Assembly: GCA_037074705.1 (NCBI GenBank)
Contig: CM073591.1
Span: forward strand, 185,529,432 to 185,593,431
Source of the DNA: Zhengitettix transpicula
Taxonomy: Eukaryota; Arthropoda; Insecta; Orthoptera; Tetrigidae
Direction: 5' to 3'
DNA: 64,000 nt
This document shows positions 24,432 to 35,034 of this stretch, piece after piece. Position 1 is the first letter of the stretch; the number at the start of each line of letters is the position of its first letter. The notes beneath the pieces are model-generated. The model was not told where the DNA came from. It made no database searches and saw only the letters and a program-made list of their open reading frames with translations. A program made the position numbers and the translations under genes.

Positions 24432-25706
24432 CCACTGTGAACAAAAAGTAAGGTGAATTTATTTATAAAATATAAATTCTTTATTTATTCTTCCAAATCA
24501 ATTTCATCCCCTTCAAAGTAATCACCGCCCGATAAAACGCACTTTTTCCAATGCTTTTTCCAGTCCTCGAAACAGTCGGAATAGTCTTTTTCCGGTATAG
24601 CCTTCAAGACCTTCTTCGATTCGGTTTTTATCTCCTCAATCGTGTCAAAACGGCATCGCCGCATTGGTCTTTTGAGTTTGATGAATAGCCAGAAGTCACA
24701 TACGGTGGTTGCGGAACGATATGAGTCGAGTTTTTGGCAAAAAAGTCGCGAAGAACCAATGCAGTATGACATGGTGCATTATCGTGTTGAAGGAACCAAG
24801 AGTTGTTCGCCCATAATTCCGGCCGTTTCAGACGAATAGCTTCACTCAAACGACGCATAACGCTCAAATAATATTCTTTGTTGACAGTTTGGCCCGGCGG
24901 AAAGAATTCATAGTGCACCACACCACGATAATCAAAGAAAACTGTCAACATGACCTTGATTTTCGATCGACTTTGCCGTGGTCTTTTGCACGATATTCGT
25001 TGGATTGGTTGGTGGTTTCAGGGTCGTATGCGTAAATCCAAGTCTCGTCTCCAGTAATAATGAATTTAAAGTGGTCCTGACAGTCAGACAGCAAAGTTTC
25101 ACACACATCAACGCGACGCTTTTTGTTCCAAAAAATTGAGCGATTTTGGCATCAATCGAGACTTGACGCGTTTGAGACACAAAACATTCTTCAAAATGGT
25201 TTGGGCTGAGACAAATGATATTCAAACACTATCAGCGAGATCTCTAATTGTCCATCGACGATTTTCAAGCACCAAATCTTTGATGTTTTGGGCGTGGCCC
25301 TCGTCGGTAGACGTTGATGGTCGTCCAGAGCGCGCTTCGTCTTCAACGCGTTCTCGGCCCTCTTTGAACTCGTTGTACCACTTATAAACGTTTTTTTGTG
25401 CCATAGTTTGACCACCAAAGGCCTTCCGCAAAATTTTCATCGTGTCCGCACAAGAATATTCGTTCCGCAAACAAAATTTGATGCAAGGTTTTTAGCCCAA
25501 CAAAATCACCCATTGCATAAATCGAAAAATTCACCTTTAGTTATTTACAAAAACACGTGTAACTCGGAGATAATTAAACCTTTTAACAAGCAGACGCTTG
25601 GCAAATATTATAGACAGTCCTACCAACCTAGGAAAAAAAATTACCTGCCTTCCTAATACTCGGGAGTTTTAAATGACAATTTCACCTTAATTTTTGATCA
25701 CAGTGG
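24432..25706 (-). mobile_element. mariner element, copy 2 (1275 bp, TA-flanked)
   Basis: It has the same terminal inverted repeats as copy 1 (CCACTGTGA...AAAAAGTAAGGTGAA) and is flanked by TA at 24430-24431 and 25707-25708. It is inserted only about 85 bp downstream (transcript sense) of the donor of the Mth signal-peptide exon, in the same orientation as the host gene. Confidence 0.93.
24485..25510 (-). pseudogene. mariner transposase, broken (copy 2)
   Basis: The N-terminal DNA-binding part is open and well preserved (LRNEYSCADTMKILRKAFGG, then YKWYNEFKEGRERVEDEARS, then GRPSTSTDEGHAQNIKDLVL). The catalytic part shows VHYEFFPPGQTVN and FLQHDNAPCHTALVLRDFF, while the third motif is destroyed. 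Compared with copy 1 a 19-base deletion near 24700 removes the residues that include the third catalytic aspartate and shifts the frame. The C-terminus (KDYSDCFEDWKKHWKKC, ending DLEE and a stop) is intact in another frame. This copy cannot encode an active DD34D enzyme. Confidence 0.9.
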
Positions 25707-25793
25707 TATGAGAGAGTGTCTGTTTTGCACGCGGGCCTGAGTGCGATATGTGATCAAGTAAATTATTAACAAAGAATATCGTTGTGACGTCAC
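25707..25793 (-). other. Donor-proximal intron of the Mth-like gene
   Basis: The donor reads CCTAG|GTGACG on the minus strand, with the GT at 25793-25792. Only about 85 bases separate it from the mariner. Confidence 0.6.
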
Positions 25794-25969
25794 CTAGGAT
25801 ATGATCGGCCGGGGGGAACCACCACGCAGAGTCACGGCGCTGGATCGTGCTGTTGACGCAGACGTAGTTGAGGTTGAGGTGTTGCTGCGGGCCGCAGCAC
25901 TTTCGAACGCCCGCCGCGTCCACAGTCGCCCCCGCGGACAGGAGTGTCAGCGCCAGCAGCAGCATTCGT
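25794..25969 (-). CDS. Methuselah-like GPCR, signal-peptide exon
   Basis: The ATG at 25965 is the first true ATG in this frame. The frame upstream is open but has no ATG, and a good acceptor (CTGTGTTCCAG|ACGA) sits 4 bases before the start, so the exon probably begins at 25969 after a 5' UTR intron. The 57 codons start MLLLALTLLSAGATVDA, a clear cleavable signal peptide, followed by VRKCCGPQQHL and YVCVNSTIQ, the first cysteine block typical of Mth-like ectodomains, then WWFPPADHIL. The exon ends in phase 1 at a GTGACG donor. The ectodomain exon 5422-5804 starts in phase 1, so the two join as one reading frame with an Asp at the junction. Confidence 0.78.
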
Positions 25970-26176
25970 CTGGAACACAGATATATGAGGTTTCTCAGAT
26001 AAAGACTGGCGCACGTGGTCACCCTCTGACCGTGGAGACCCTATTTCAATAACAAACATGTTTTGGACCGTGCGGGTGTATTTTTAAAAAGTACCGTGGT
26101 CCCGACGAATGTAATTTTACGACGGCGGTTCAACATACCGGGTTACAATGCTGTTCCTAATTCTTTTATAACAGCA
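25970..26176. other. Sequence upstream of the Mth start exon
   Basis: On the minus strand a pyrimidine-containing tract leads to the AG acceptor at 25971-25970. The 26080-26160 part is GC-richer ('ccgtggtcccgacga', 'ataccgggttac'). No promoter element can be assigned. Confidence 0.4.
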
Positions 26177-27700
26177 CTAGTTGAGTGCCAGGCGTTGCCC
26201 TGGTATTGATTTAAATAAACCCGGAATAGGAATTGATTCGACAAACATTTCATTTAACCAGCATCAATAGGACATCTAACTTCAATAAGCCAGGATGATG
26301 ACGGACGGTATTCGGGAATTTTCCTACTACATAAAATGAAAGTGTCTAAAAATCACGATGAATTAAAACATTAAAAAATACTCGCAAACTTAATAAAGTC
26401 TAAATCTAATCCCCTTAAAGGAGTAAATAAATAGAACTTTAACTAACTATAGACAAAAATATAGCTGGTACCCTAAGAAAATAAAAACTTTCCTCGGTAA
26501 CTTACGAGGGTGAACCACTCCGGGTAAATTATTGTCAACCGCGTCCACATCCACGAACGGGAATATAAAATTAACCACTATGGTTAACGTGGCAATTGAA
26601 TTAAGCAACTCCTATAACCTCGTAATGGACAGTAATATCAGTCTTTTCTGCATTACTTTTCATGTAAACCCCCATTCACAACCGGCAACGTTTTATTCGA
26701 TGCTAATAATGGCCGTTTAGTATTGTTTTTAAACACCTCCACCCCATCCGTAGAAGCGGTAGGTGTGTCTTAACCCCTCAGTGTTTGTTCTTGGATTGTA
26801 AGTAACATGTGTATAAAGATTAGCAGAAATGTCCCTACGCATTTAAGATTGTAAACGGAAATTTGTTTCTCCTTCTTCCACCCCTACTCCTAGGGGCTGA
26901 ACTACAACTTAACCAGTTTGATAAATGTCAGCATTAAATTCAGTGACATCCATAACCCCAGATTCAATATCAGTCTCATTACTTTTACGTAACGACCTTT
27001 CTACCACATCCTCCCACTTAGGGACTGCACTGCAACTTAATTGACACAGTAAATGTCGGAATTACTTATTGGCATCTATAACCATGGATTTCACACCTCT
27101 ATCAGTTGTTTCATGTGTTTCTTATGTAACGCCCCTACACTCCTACCCTTAGTGATGCTGTCTTCCTATGATGTACGAGGTTGAAATTATACACTAAGCA
27201 ACTATTAATTTCATCGACCCCGAAAACTAAATATTCGACGCTAAATGCGGCCGTTTTAGCTTGTTATAAAATTCTGCCCGCACCCCCACACCTAGGGTTG
27301 GACTAAAACTTAACTGATATCGTAAATGTAAGAATCTAACTCAGTTTCATCTATAATCCTGGATTTGACACCAATCTCGGTTGTTTCTCGTAATTTTTTT
27401 GTAACGCCCCTCTACTCCCTCCCTTAGTTGTACTTTGAGCAGTTGAAGTTATGCACTAAAAATATCTGGATAGAAACTTTTAATTACATAGACCCCGAAA
27501 AGTAATTAATAGACGCTAATATCGGGCGTTTAGCAAGTATTTACATTTCATCCACGTTCACCCCCTGGGAGTCCTAAGGCTTTGAATGGTCGACTGAAAC
27601 CTTCGCGGGGGTACGCACGATTCACCAAAGTTTCGTCGCAATCGGATGAACAGTTTAGGATCGCATTGGGGACACAAAGACACATTAATTTTTATATAGA
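26177..27700 (-). mobile_element. Non-autonomous Helitron (family B, 1524 bp)
   Basis: On the minus strand the 5' end reads TCTATATAAAAATTAATGTG at 27700. The 3' end has 'accagggcaacgcctggc', then ACTCAACTAG at 26177, followed by a T. The 5' flank is C rather than A, a small deviation. Internal blocks such as 'ggtaccctaag', 'gtttgttcttggattgtaag', 'gacatccataacccc' and 'ccccgaaaactaa' recur in the + copy at 31640-32861 and in 6606-8355. There is no coding capacity. Confidence 0.72.
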
Positions 27701-28679
27701 GAGAGATGAAAAAAAAGATTATTCTAAACCAATATTTCACAAAAATAAAATACTACCTGTCTATTCTCTATATATTTTAAAACTATTATGCTGGTAAAGA
27801 AGTCGAAAAAACTTCCCAGGTCAAAACAGACTATTTTATAATAATGGCAAGGCAAGAAAGAACTCTAAAAGAGTATTTAGTAAACAAGGTAATATACGGT
27901 ATAAGCTTCACAAATTGTGATAATATGTCTGTAAAACTTTATACTAAAAATTTTAATTTTTTTTCTTTTGTAATTTCATTATTCCGGAACGCAACCCTAA
28001 GTATAGTGACGTCACTGGTGCAACGACCTTGTACTCTCGGTGGCCATGGGATGTGTAACAGGCACATCCCCAACGCTGCCCCTCTAGGGGCCTGCAACAC
28101 GGACATTTAACTGCGGCGAATAAATTTAGCAAAGCCATTTTGGTTGCGTGAGAAATATATTGTTGTATTGAATCCTCAATTAATATAAAATACCACGTAT
28201 ATATTTTATCGTTCGATAAAATTTTAGAGTGTGTAGCGTATTTATATTGTTTATGTATAAATTTTAAATATTTACACCATTAAAAATATATATAATTCAT
28301 TTTTTAAATTACAATTAATCAAGCAATGAATGCACTAGATACTTTATTTGACCAAACTAGTAAACATAGTAACTATTTTCAATTCGTGTATAATATATAT
28401 GATTTAAATACCGTGTGGAAAGAAATGCTACTAAAACACTGTGAGAGTTTTGAATTTAACTGGTTATATAAATGGGGTTTGAAATTAGCAGACGAAATTT
28501 CATCAGTATCTGCGATTTTGGATAAAACAGCCTAATTACAAAGTTAAATTTTACCGCAAACCTTACTATTGCTTTCAGAAATTTTGCTAATAATAATATG
28601 TAACGCGTGTATTTTGGTTTAGTTTTGCTTTGTCTCGGAAGTGTTGTTTGCTTTGGTTTGGAGAATTCAAAATCGTACA
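27701..28679. other. AT-rich stretch with small unassigned frames
   Basis: Open frames at 27844-28110 (88 codons) and 28326-28535 (69 codons, MNALDTLFDQTSKHSNYFQF and onward) have protein-like stretches but match no family I recognise. A GC-rich hairpin 'gcccctctaggggc' lies near 28078. Coding status is undecided. Confidence 0.3.
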
Positions 28680-29499
28680 CGTGCGTGGGGGTGGGGGTGG
28701 AGGAGATAAATATTTACATCCAAGTAATTTTCGTGTCCTGTCTCGATTGTTGGCCTCAACATGACAGAATAGTTGGCCATTGTTGAATACGGAACAGCAG
28801 CTGCATGTTATAACTCTTGTAACAATGGAAGAATCAGTGAAACTGACACTTCGACGAAGTTTTCTAATAATGAAAAATAGTAAAAGAATGGGAGGCTATA
28901 GTGGAGGGAACGGAGATAAGCTTTTGGAACTGGACAGTTGTTCTGCGCTCACCGCAGCTGGTGGATGTGATTATGAGAGGCTCCGTAATGCGTTACGTGT
29001 ATACGTTCTAAGTGTCACCGATCTACAAATATCATGAGTTCTGCTGTAAACTTTTCCAAGTTGTTGTCTCTGATATAGTCCGAGGCAGAATCGGCGGTAG
29101 AAAGGGGCCACAATTTTTTAGTAAAGAGTTCATCGAAGCCACACAATTTAGTACGACGGCTTGCCAGCAATCAATCCCGGAGGCCGACGCCTTAGCCAGT
29201 GGTCAACCCCTGAGTCGACGCCTTGCAATGGTCCTGACTAAAGTCATCACTGCACTTAACCCGTTCTGCCGGCTATGACATACGGAGACGTAGGTACGAG
29301 AGCTACAGCAAGCAACACAACACAGAATAGCAGTACGTATTTGGTACGGGCAGCAGATCTCTTCTACGTAAAAACCACAGGTGCCTGAGGTAAGAGTTTT
29401 TCATGCTTAACTGTAATAAACTTAAATAAAAATTTCTTTAATGGTCAATATTTTTTTGATTTAACGTAAAAACCCAGCCCCCAAAAATAATTCTTTACA
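28680..29499. other. Unassigned moderate-GC stretch
   Basis: It begins with a G/T-rich run ('gtgggggtgggggtgga' near 28684). Frames at 28780-29037 and 29012-29278 overlap, and neither shows a domain. The composition differs from the AT-rich flanks, suggesting an old inserted repeat, family unknown. Confidence 0.3.
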
Positions 29500-29725
29500 A
29501 ATAAGAAAGATAGACAAATACAGACAAAGGAAGTGATAATATAAATACCACACAATGTTTCTGAAAGCCGAGAGCTTTTAAATTTTGTCAACTGACTAGT
29601 GCAGTTATGTCTCCCTCGGATCTTACATATTTTCATTACCTGAAGAAAGGAACACGGCTTTCAGAAACGTTGTGTGGTATTTATGTTATAACTTCTTTTG
29701 TCTGTATTTGTCTATCTTTCTTATT
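29500..29725. mobile_element. Penelope-type terminal palindrome (71 bp arms)
   Basis: The left arm 29500-29570 and right arm 29655-29725 are reverse complements with about five mismatches, separated by 84 bases. The arm sequence ('aataccacacaatgtttctg') is the terminal block of the Penelope element at 57899-58680 and of the fragment at 43995-44150. The loop contains 'gtcaactgactagtgcagtt', also in that element. It looks like a Penelope copy reduced to its inverted termini, with the coding part gone. Confidence 0.75.
29636..29676 (+). ncRNA. Hammerhead-ribozyme-like motif at a Penelope terminus
   Basis: The motif has the core CTGAAGA at 29640-29646 (CUGANGA), a helix AAAG/CTTT, GAAAC at 29664-29668, then GTT as the NUH cleavage triplet. 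Helix I is weak (two Watson-Crick pairs and one wobble). Penelope-like elements are known to carry minimal type I hammerheads in their terminal repeats. Activity of this copy is uncertain. Confidence 0.5.
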
Positions 29726-30369
29726 ATTAATTTTCAGTCAGACATAAACTTTTCATTTCAATATTGCAATCATAACTGTAGCAAGTTTACGGAAGAAGTT
29801 AATATTAATTAAGAACATTTTTACGTTCGACTACATCACAAAACCGTCCGAATGGTTTGGCCATTTTGAAAATTCACTATCAAGTAAATGATGTAATATG
29901 TAATAAAAACGTTTACTGCACCTAAAGTAACAAATTTTTCGTGATTTTAGCGTAGTTAATGTTACCTTGTTTTCCTCATTTCTAATGGCATTTAAAAATG
30001 TAAAAAAGTGTATGGTTAATACTTGGACCATATATTTCTTAATTAATTTATATTTTTTGTACTGCTTGATTATCAATATTATTTATATACAATTCAAAAC
30101 AGGTGAGAATTAATATAAAATTATTCCTTACAAGTGTATAAAAATTCATAGATATAATATATCAAATCGTTATAATTTTTAATAGTAGCTTTCGTCGTTA
30201 TTTTTCAATATATTCATCTGTTTTTAGGCTGAAGCTTAATTTTAATATCAGTATTATGTTATGTTTCTTTCTAAATATGTGCTTTTATTAACACTTAAAT
30301 AAAATTATTTTATTTTTATTAAAAATATATATGTAAAATTCAAGAATATATAGATAGAAAGTTTTCAAC
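29726..30369. other. AT-rich, nothing recognised
   Basis: No gene, inverted termini or similarity to other blocks was found. The short frame at 29831-30076 is low-complexity and K/I-rich. Confidence 0.45.
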
Positions 30370-30500
30370 AGTATCAGGATGAAAAAATGTCGACCGGACC
30401 AGGAATCGAAGTCGGGACCTTCCTCTAACTACTGAGCTATCCCTGTCGTAAATACTAGAGCAGATCTGCCTGTCCACCGTAGAGCCACGTTGGTTTCAGT
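30370..30500 (-). mobile_element. tRNA-derived SINE fragment
   Basis: On the minus strand 'gatagctcagtagttagagg' is a good RNA polymerase III A box, and 'cgacttcgattcctgg' (30402-30417) is a B box. The spacing is shorter than in a real tRNA, so no cloverleaf forms. The 3' tail ('ggtccggtcgacatttttt', then 'catcctgatactgt') recurs in inverse orientation at 40505-40548, which marks a dispersed family rather than a tRNA gene. Confidence 0.65.
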
Positions 30501-30639
30501 ATTTGATTTAAGTCAGTAGTTGGTTGGAAATTGAAAGTTAAGAGTTTCTTCCCATTTTCGAATTTATAATCTATAATTTATGCTTAATTCAGGGTTTTTT
30601 TCTTATTATGCTCTTTGCACCTAAGTTTGGCGTCCAGAA

Positions 30640-31150
30640 TCATGCTTAGATACTTGGAGTTGTTCTCACAGGTCACCATAGTGCTATTTTTATCGAGTGA
30701 CTGTGGGTCTCTTGATTGTTTATATATATGAATATATATCTGTTCGTTTAACTTAATCCTCCATTGTTTGATCCAGTCAGCTCTTGCGTTGCTGACTTCT
30801 TGTAGTCTTATAGTCGACAGATTTTGGTGTTTCTCTACTGCAAGTAACTCGGTGTCACCTGCATCTGTAGCTACCTCGGCTCCTTACAATTTTGGGATAT
30901 CGCTAGTGTATTGTAAGTAGAGGATAGGACCCATGACACTACCTTGGGGCACTCTTCCCTCTTTCAGACCAGAATATTCATCATCTTGTTTAATTCTCAA
31001 TAGTATGTCTGTGATGTCTGATGTTAATATCTCTACATAATGAAGCATTTTGTTGATTTTGTGTATCAAGCCTTCATGCCATACTTTGTCCTATGTTTTC
31101 GAACCATCGCTATTACTAATGCAAACACAAATCGAAGCCATCCTTAGGAC
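30640..31150 (-). pseudogene. Non-LTR retrotransposon reverse transcriptase fragment (Jockey-like)
   Basis: On the minus strand the frame at 30884-31069 contains RVPQGSVMGPILYLQYTSDI, the classic (G)vPQGSvLgPlLy..Y..Di motif of non-LTR reverse transcriptases. It is followed after a stop by EVATDAGDTELLAVEK, a decayed form of the catalytic FADDT...A motif (the first catalytic Asp replaced). The sequence continues with IRLQEVSNARADWIKQWRIK, matching the l...l...WcrkWri.ln stretch. Stops and a mutated active site make it dead. It is the same family as 62790-63190. Confidence 0.85.
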
Positions 31151-31639
31151 ATTATTTTAAGAACTCGTTAATTTGGTTGACAGTAGTCGGATAGAGAGAG
31201 TCAATGAGGACGTTACGCATTGACCTAGGGTGTCCACTATCTTGAATATTATGAATATATGGTTTGCGATCTAAAAAGGTTGATCCGCGAGTGCGGACTG
31301 ATTGGCAGGGTCGTCCAGTAAATGACTGCACAAGTTTGAGATTATAGAAAAGATTATCTGTTGTTTAAAGTTACGTCTATGTTAGCTCTCGAGGAGTGCT
31401 CACCACAGTTTTGTATACATATTTTATCACTTTCTTGGGGCAAGGATCAGCCTTGCCTCAACTTACCCTTCCATACTGATAAGGGGCCAAATCACTGAAG
31501 GTCAGCTCTCGTGAGCTCTTTGGTTCAGTAAATTAACAGTTTATTTTAACTAGAATTTATCAGTATGTATCTGAAGAAGGAATGGGAACAACAGAAAATT
31601 ACTTTTGAACAGATTATTTTAATTAGAATTTATAATTCT
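31151..31639. other. Unassigned stretch between LINE and Helitron fragments
   Basis: No domain is recognised. A frame from 31565 is open for about 80 codons, but its latter part overlaps Helitron-like sequence. Confidence 0.35.
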
Positions 31640-32861
31640 CTGATTGTAAAGAAGGAATGGAGTCAACTGGCAGGTGGCAGGGAACATAACTCACGTACCA
31701 GCTGGTACAGATGTCCTTATGCATTATGTAATAATCCTGATCATGTAAAAATAATTTCAAGACCACTAAGGGAGTGGGTGCAGGCGTTACATAAAAATAA
31801 ACAACTGAAATAGAAGCCAAATCCAAGGTTATAAAAGTCATTGAGTTTTATTCTAACATTCACTACGTTAGTTAATTAGTAGTTCAAACCCTAGGTGTGG
31901 GGGGGGGACGTGCGTGAAACGTAGTTATATGTACATGAGTAAAAAACAGAGACTGGAGTTGAATCTGGGGTTAAGAAAGTCACCGAGTTTAATTTTGACA
32001 TTGACAATACTGGTTAAGATGTAGTTCCGCCCTTAGGAGTGGGGACACAAGGATGTGAAACAAATTTACGTGTACAATCTTAAACGCACGGAGCAATTTC
32101 TATCTAACTTTATATACATGTTACTTACGATTCAGGAACAAACACCGAGGGGTTAAGTCAAATCTATCACCTCTAAGGGTGGAGAGAGTGGCATTTAAGA
32201 AACATTCGTAAATGGCCATTATTACATTTTTGGGGTCGCTGAAATTGATATTGTTATTCGAGAATTTTTAAGTGTCCAATCTCAACTCAAAAATGCAAGG
32301 TACGGGTGGTTTGTGAGGGGTTTACATAAAAAAAGTGTTTAAACCCGAGATTGGTGTTGATTCCTGGGTTATAGGAGTCTCTGCGATTAATTCAAGGTGA
32401 TTAATGAAATTTTATGTTTCTCGTCGTGGAAGTGAACGTTGTTGACACAAATTTAGCCGGAGTAGTTTAGACCTTCTTACGGTACCGGGTGTTTTTTTAT
32501 TTACTTAGGGTACCACCTATATTATAGTGTCTGTGTAGTTAAATGTTTTATTTATTTACTTATTTAAGGTACCGGGAGTATTTTTAGATTGTATTACGTT
32601 AGCGGGTATTTTTCTCTTATAATTCGGCGTGATTTTTAGACACTCAGATTTTATGTATCGGGAAAATTCCCGACTTATTAAAGTACCGTTCATCATCATC
32701 CTGATTCACTTGAAGTTAGATACCGAGGGGTTGGAAATGTTCCAAACACTGACGCTATTGATGCTGGATAAATGAAATATTTACCAAAAGTTAGTGTGGA
32801 ATCAATTCCTTCTACGCGCTAATTTAAATAAATACCCGGGTAACGCCGGGCACTCAGCTAG
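31640..32861 (+). mobile_element. Helitron family B copy, plus strand, 5' end unclear
   Basis: The 3' end is well defined: 'aaatacccgggtaacgccgg', then GCACTCAGCTAG at 32861 and a T. Internal blocks are the inverse of those in 26177-27700 ('aacaaacaccgaggggttaa', 'taaatggccattatta', 'ttacggtaccgggtg'). A clean TC start was not found, so the left boundary is only where similarity begins. Confidence 0.65.
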
Positions 32862-33378
32862 TACTCAAATAAAATTTATTGGTCACTTGCAAAAGTATTT
32901 TCGTGGCACAACTGCCCATTAATAATACTTCAATTAATGACATTTTTGGTGTGAAAATTGAACCTAAAAATATGGTTAATACAGAAGAATGAAACTGATT
33001 TTTTTTAAATTTGGTAAATTATGACGATAACAGTGATTCCATGTAACAGATGTTCTACGACTGTGGTCAGTACTTATTCTCCATGGTCCATATTGAGGTG
33101 TCTGTAAATACAGTTATCTTAGGACAAGTATACTTTGTACTCGACAAGATAATGAGAACGTTCTGAATGGTGCATATAAATTAAATTAATTAGTTTATCA
33201 TTGGTGGTCATGAATATACTGGCGTTGCAGAAAACATATGGCTAAATGAGAAATCATCATGCAAATCTAAATTACGTACTTCACAGTCAAGTCTCATTTC
33301 AATACTTGATGAATTGACTGTGATAAAGTCACGTCACTCCTAACGTAAAATTTATAAGGTTAGGTTTTCTCATTTGCA
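32862..33378. other. AT-rich, nothing recognised
   Basis: No coding potential, terminal repeats or similarity to other blocks was detected. Confidence 0.4.
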
Positions 33379-33530
33379 GACCTGGTGAATGGCAGAGCTA
33401 TTGAACTAGTTTTGTACGCAGACGACACAAACTTAGTAATAATAGTTATTGATATCAACATCTCAAAAAAAAATAAAGGGTCCTCGATATTGTTAGATGA
33501 AGTCAAAATATTTCTCTTTAATGGACTATA
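33379..33530 (+). pseudogene. Reverse transcriptase palm fragment (non-LTR type)
   Basis: The frame from 33379 reads DLVNGRAIELVLYADDTNLV. YADDT is the reverse transcriptase catalytic box with both aspartates present. After about 15 residues it continues ILLDEVKIFLFNGL, matching the usual l..v..Wf..NgL.lN stretch that follows the box in non-LTR enzymes. It then hits a stop. It is only about 50 codons, a 5'- and 3'-truncated relic in the opposite orientation to the LINE piece at 30640-31150. Confidence 0.72.
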
Positions 33531-35032
33531 ACTTTTCATATTTTGTTAGTTGTATGCAACTGAAGAGTTTCCCGATCGTAGCGAGAGAATGTTTTGTGTA
33601 TTATATATAAATTTCGATTAATAAATTATGATTTATGGCCACGTTACTTTAATTATTTATTCAGTAATAAAATTATTTAATTCTCTTCCTCTAAGCATTA
33701 TTAACATAAATACCTTCAACATATTTGTAAATAAATGAAAAACTATGCTCATTAATTCTCTTAACGAATTCGTAAATCTCACTAAACCTAACGCATATTA
33801 GTTCCGGTTATTATGTTCAATGGTTATATTAATTTGTTTTATACTTATATTAGAATTTGTACATTTCTTATCGTCATATGCATTCTTGACGTCGGACAAG
33901 ATCTCCAGTCGCACACAAATTGCACTGCATCCAACCGAATTATTTATATATATATATAATTTTGTGTAATTTTAATTGTTATTTGTACAAGATGCTAATT
34001 TTCAAGTGCGTATAATTATAAATTTCTGTTCTTCTTGTATTATATTTCTCGAATTCTATGTCCTCATTTTAGGACTTACGGAAATAATTATTCTATCCAT
34101 GAATAAAAATTAATTAAGAAAGACATTCAAACTAAATGTGATCCAAGACATCTTTACAGTCTTTATTTACACATACATTTTATTTACAGTTTACAAAAAA
34201 CGTGAGTTGAACCCAACCTGTCGATTCACTTCACTGTTACTATTAACGGAATTCAACGAGTACAATTAAAAACCGTGCTTTCAAATTATATGTATATATA
34301 GGCATTATCGTAGAGCAATTATTTTTACTGGTGAGCACTCATTAAAAGTGAATTGAACAGCTGCAGCATAAACAAAAACTACTAATTTGTTAATGAGGGC
34401 AATTACACAAAAAATAATAATTTCCTATGTATTAAATAAAAAGCTTAATCTTTCAAAGGATCTGGACCTATTAACAGAGACAATACAGTATCGGAAAAAA
34501 TATTAGTAGCATGGATTACTGTCACCAACGTCCGAGTGATGACTCCGTCGTGGATATTTCTTCTAGCGATTCCAGTCTACGACGCTGGTTGATTATATAC
34601 CGCGCAGTGGTGGACGTATTTTTGTGCTCATTTGCTACAGCATATGAATAAATTCAAAAAGAATTATTTTTCCTAACATTAAGAACCTTTATAATAATTT
34701 AGATTTAACTGTGTGAATTTGTGCTTCGATTTCGAAGACTTTAAACCTTTTGGCGCACTCGCTCCCGCTAATACAGCCAGCCGGCTATTTCCGCGCAGCA
34801 CAGAATCTGTCTAGGGCGAGAAATGTGCAAGCGCAGTATTCGGTTTCACTCCGATCACTACCCATTCTGTCCTCTGGGTCAGTGAGCACATACAACAGAG
34901 CCATAATCCGTGATTTGTTCCTAAAATTAACTCTATTTAAAATATGTACGAAATAAAAATCCGTTCTCGCTAGAAATGTGTGTTACCTTGTTGCTAAATT
35001 ATTCCGCTTTTAAAAATTAGACAATTGTAAAC
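33531..35032. other. AT-rich stretch, nothing recognised
   Basis: There is a short (TA)n near 33945-33960. The 68-codon frame at 34750-34956 is Ser/Arg-rich without domain. No repeats with the rest of the window were noticed. Confidence 0.4.
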
Positions 35033-35034
35033 TA

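Larger units (their letters stand above)
5805..25793 (-). other. Inferred 20 kb intron of the Mth-like gene
   Basis: The interval lies between the donor of the signal-peptide exon (GT at 25793-25792) and the acceptor of the ectodomain exon (AG at 5806-5805). Both borders are phase 1, forming one GAC codon across the junction. The interval contains a mariner, a PIF/Harbinger derivative, several Helitrons, Penelope fragments and microsatellites, all described separately. Transcript evidence is lacking, so the intron is an inference from splice sites, phase and domain order. Confidence 0.65.

Noticed and set aside
30400..30445. A tRNA gene on the minus strand
   Set aside because: A and B boxes are present but too close together, with no anticodon arm, and the tail is repeated elsewhere, so it was called a SINE.
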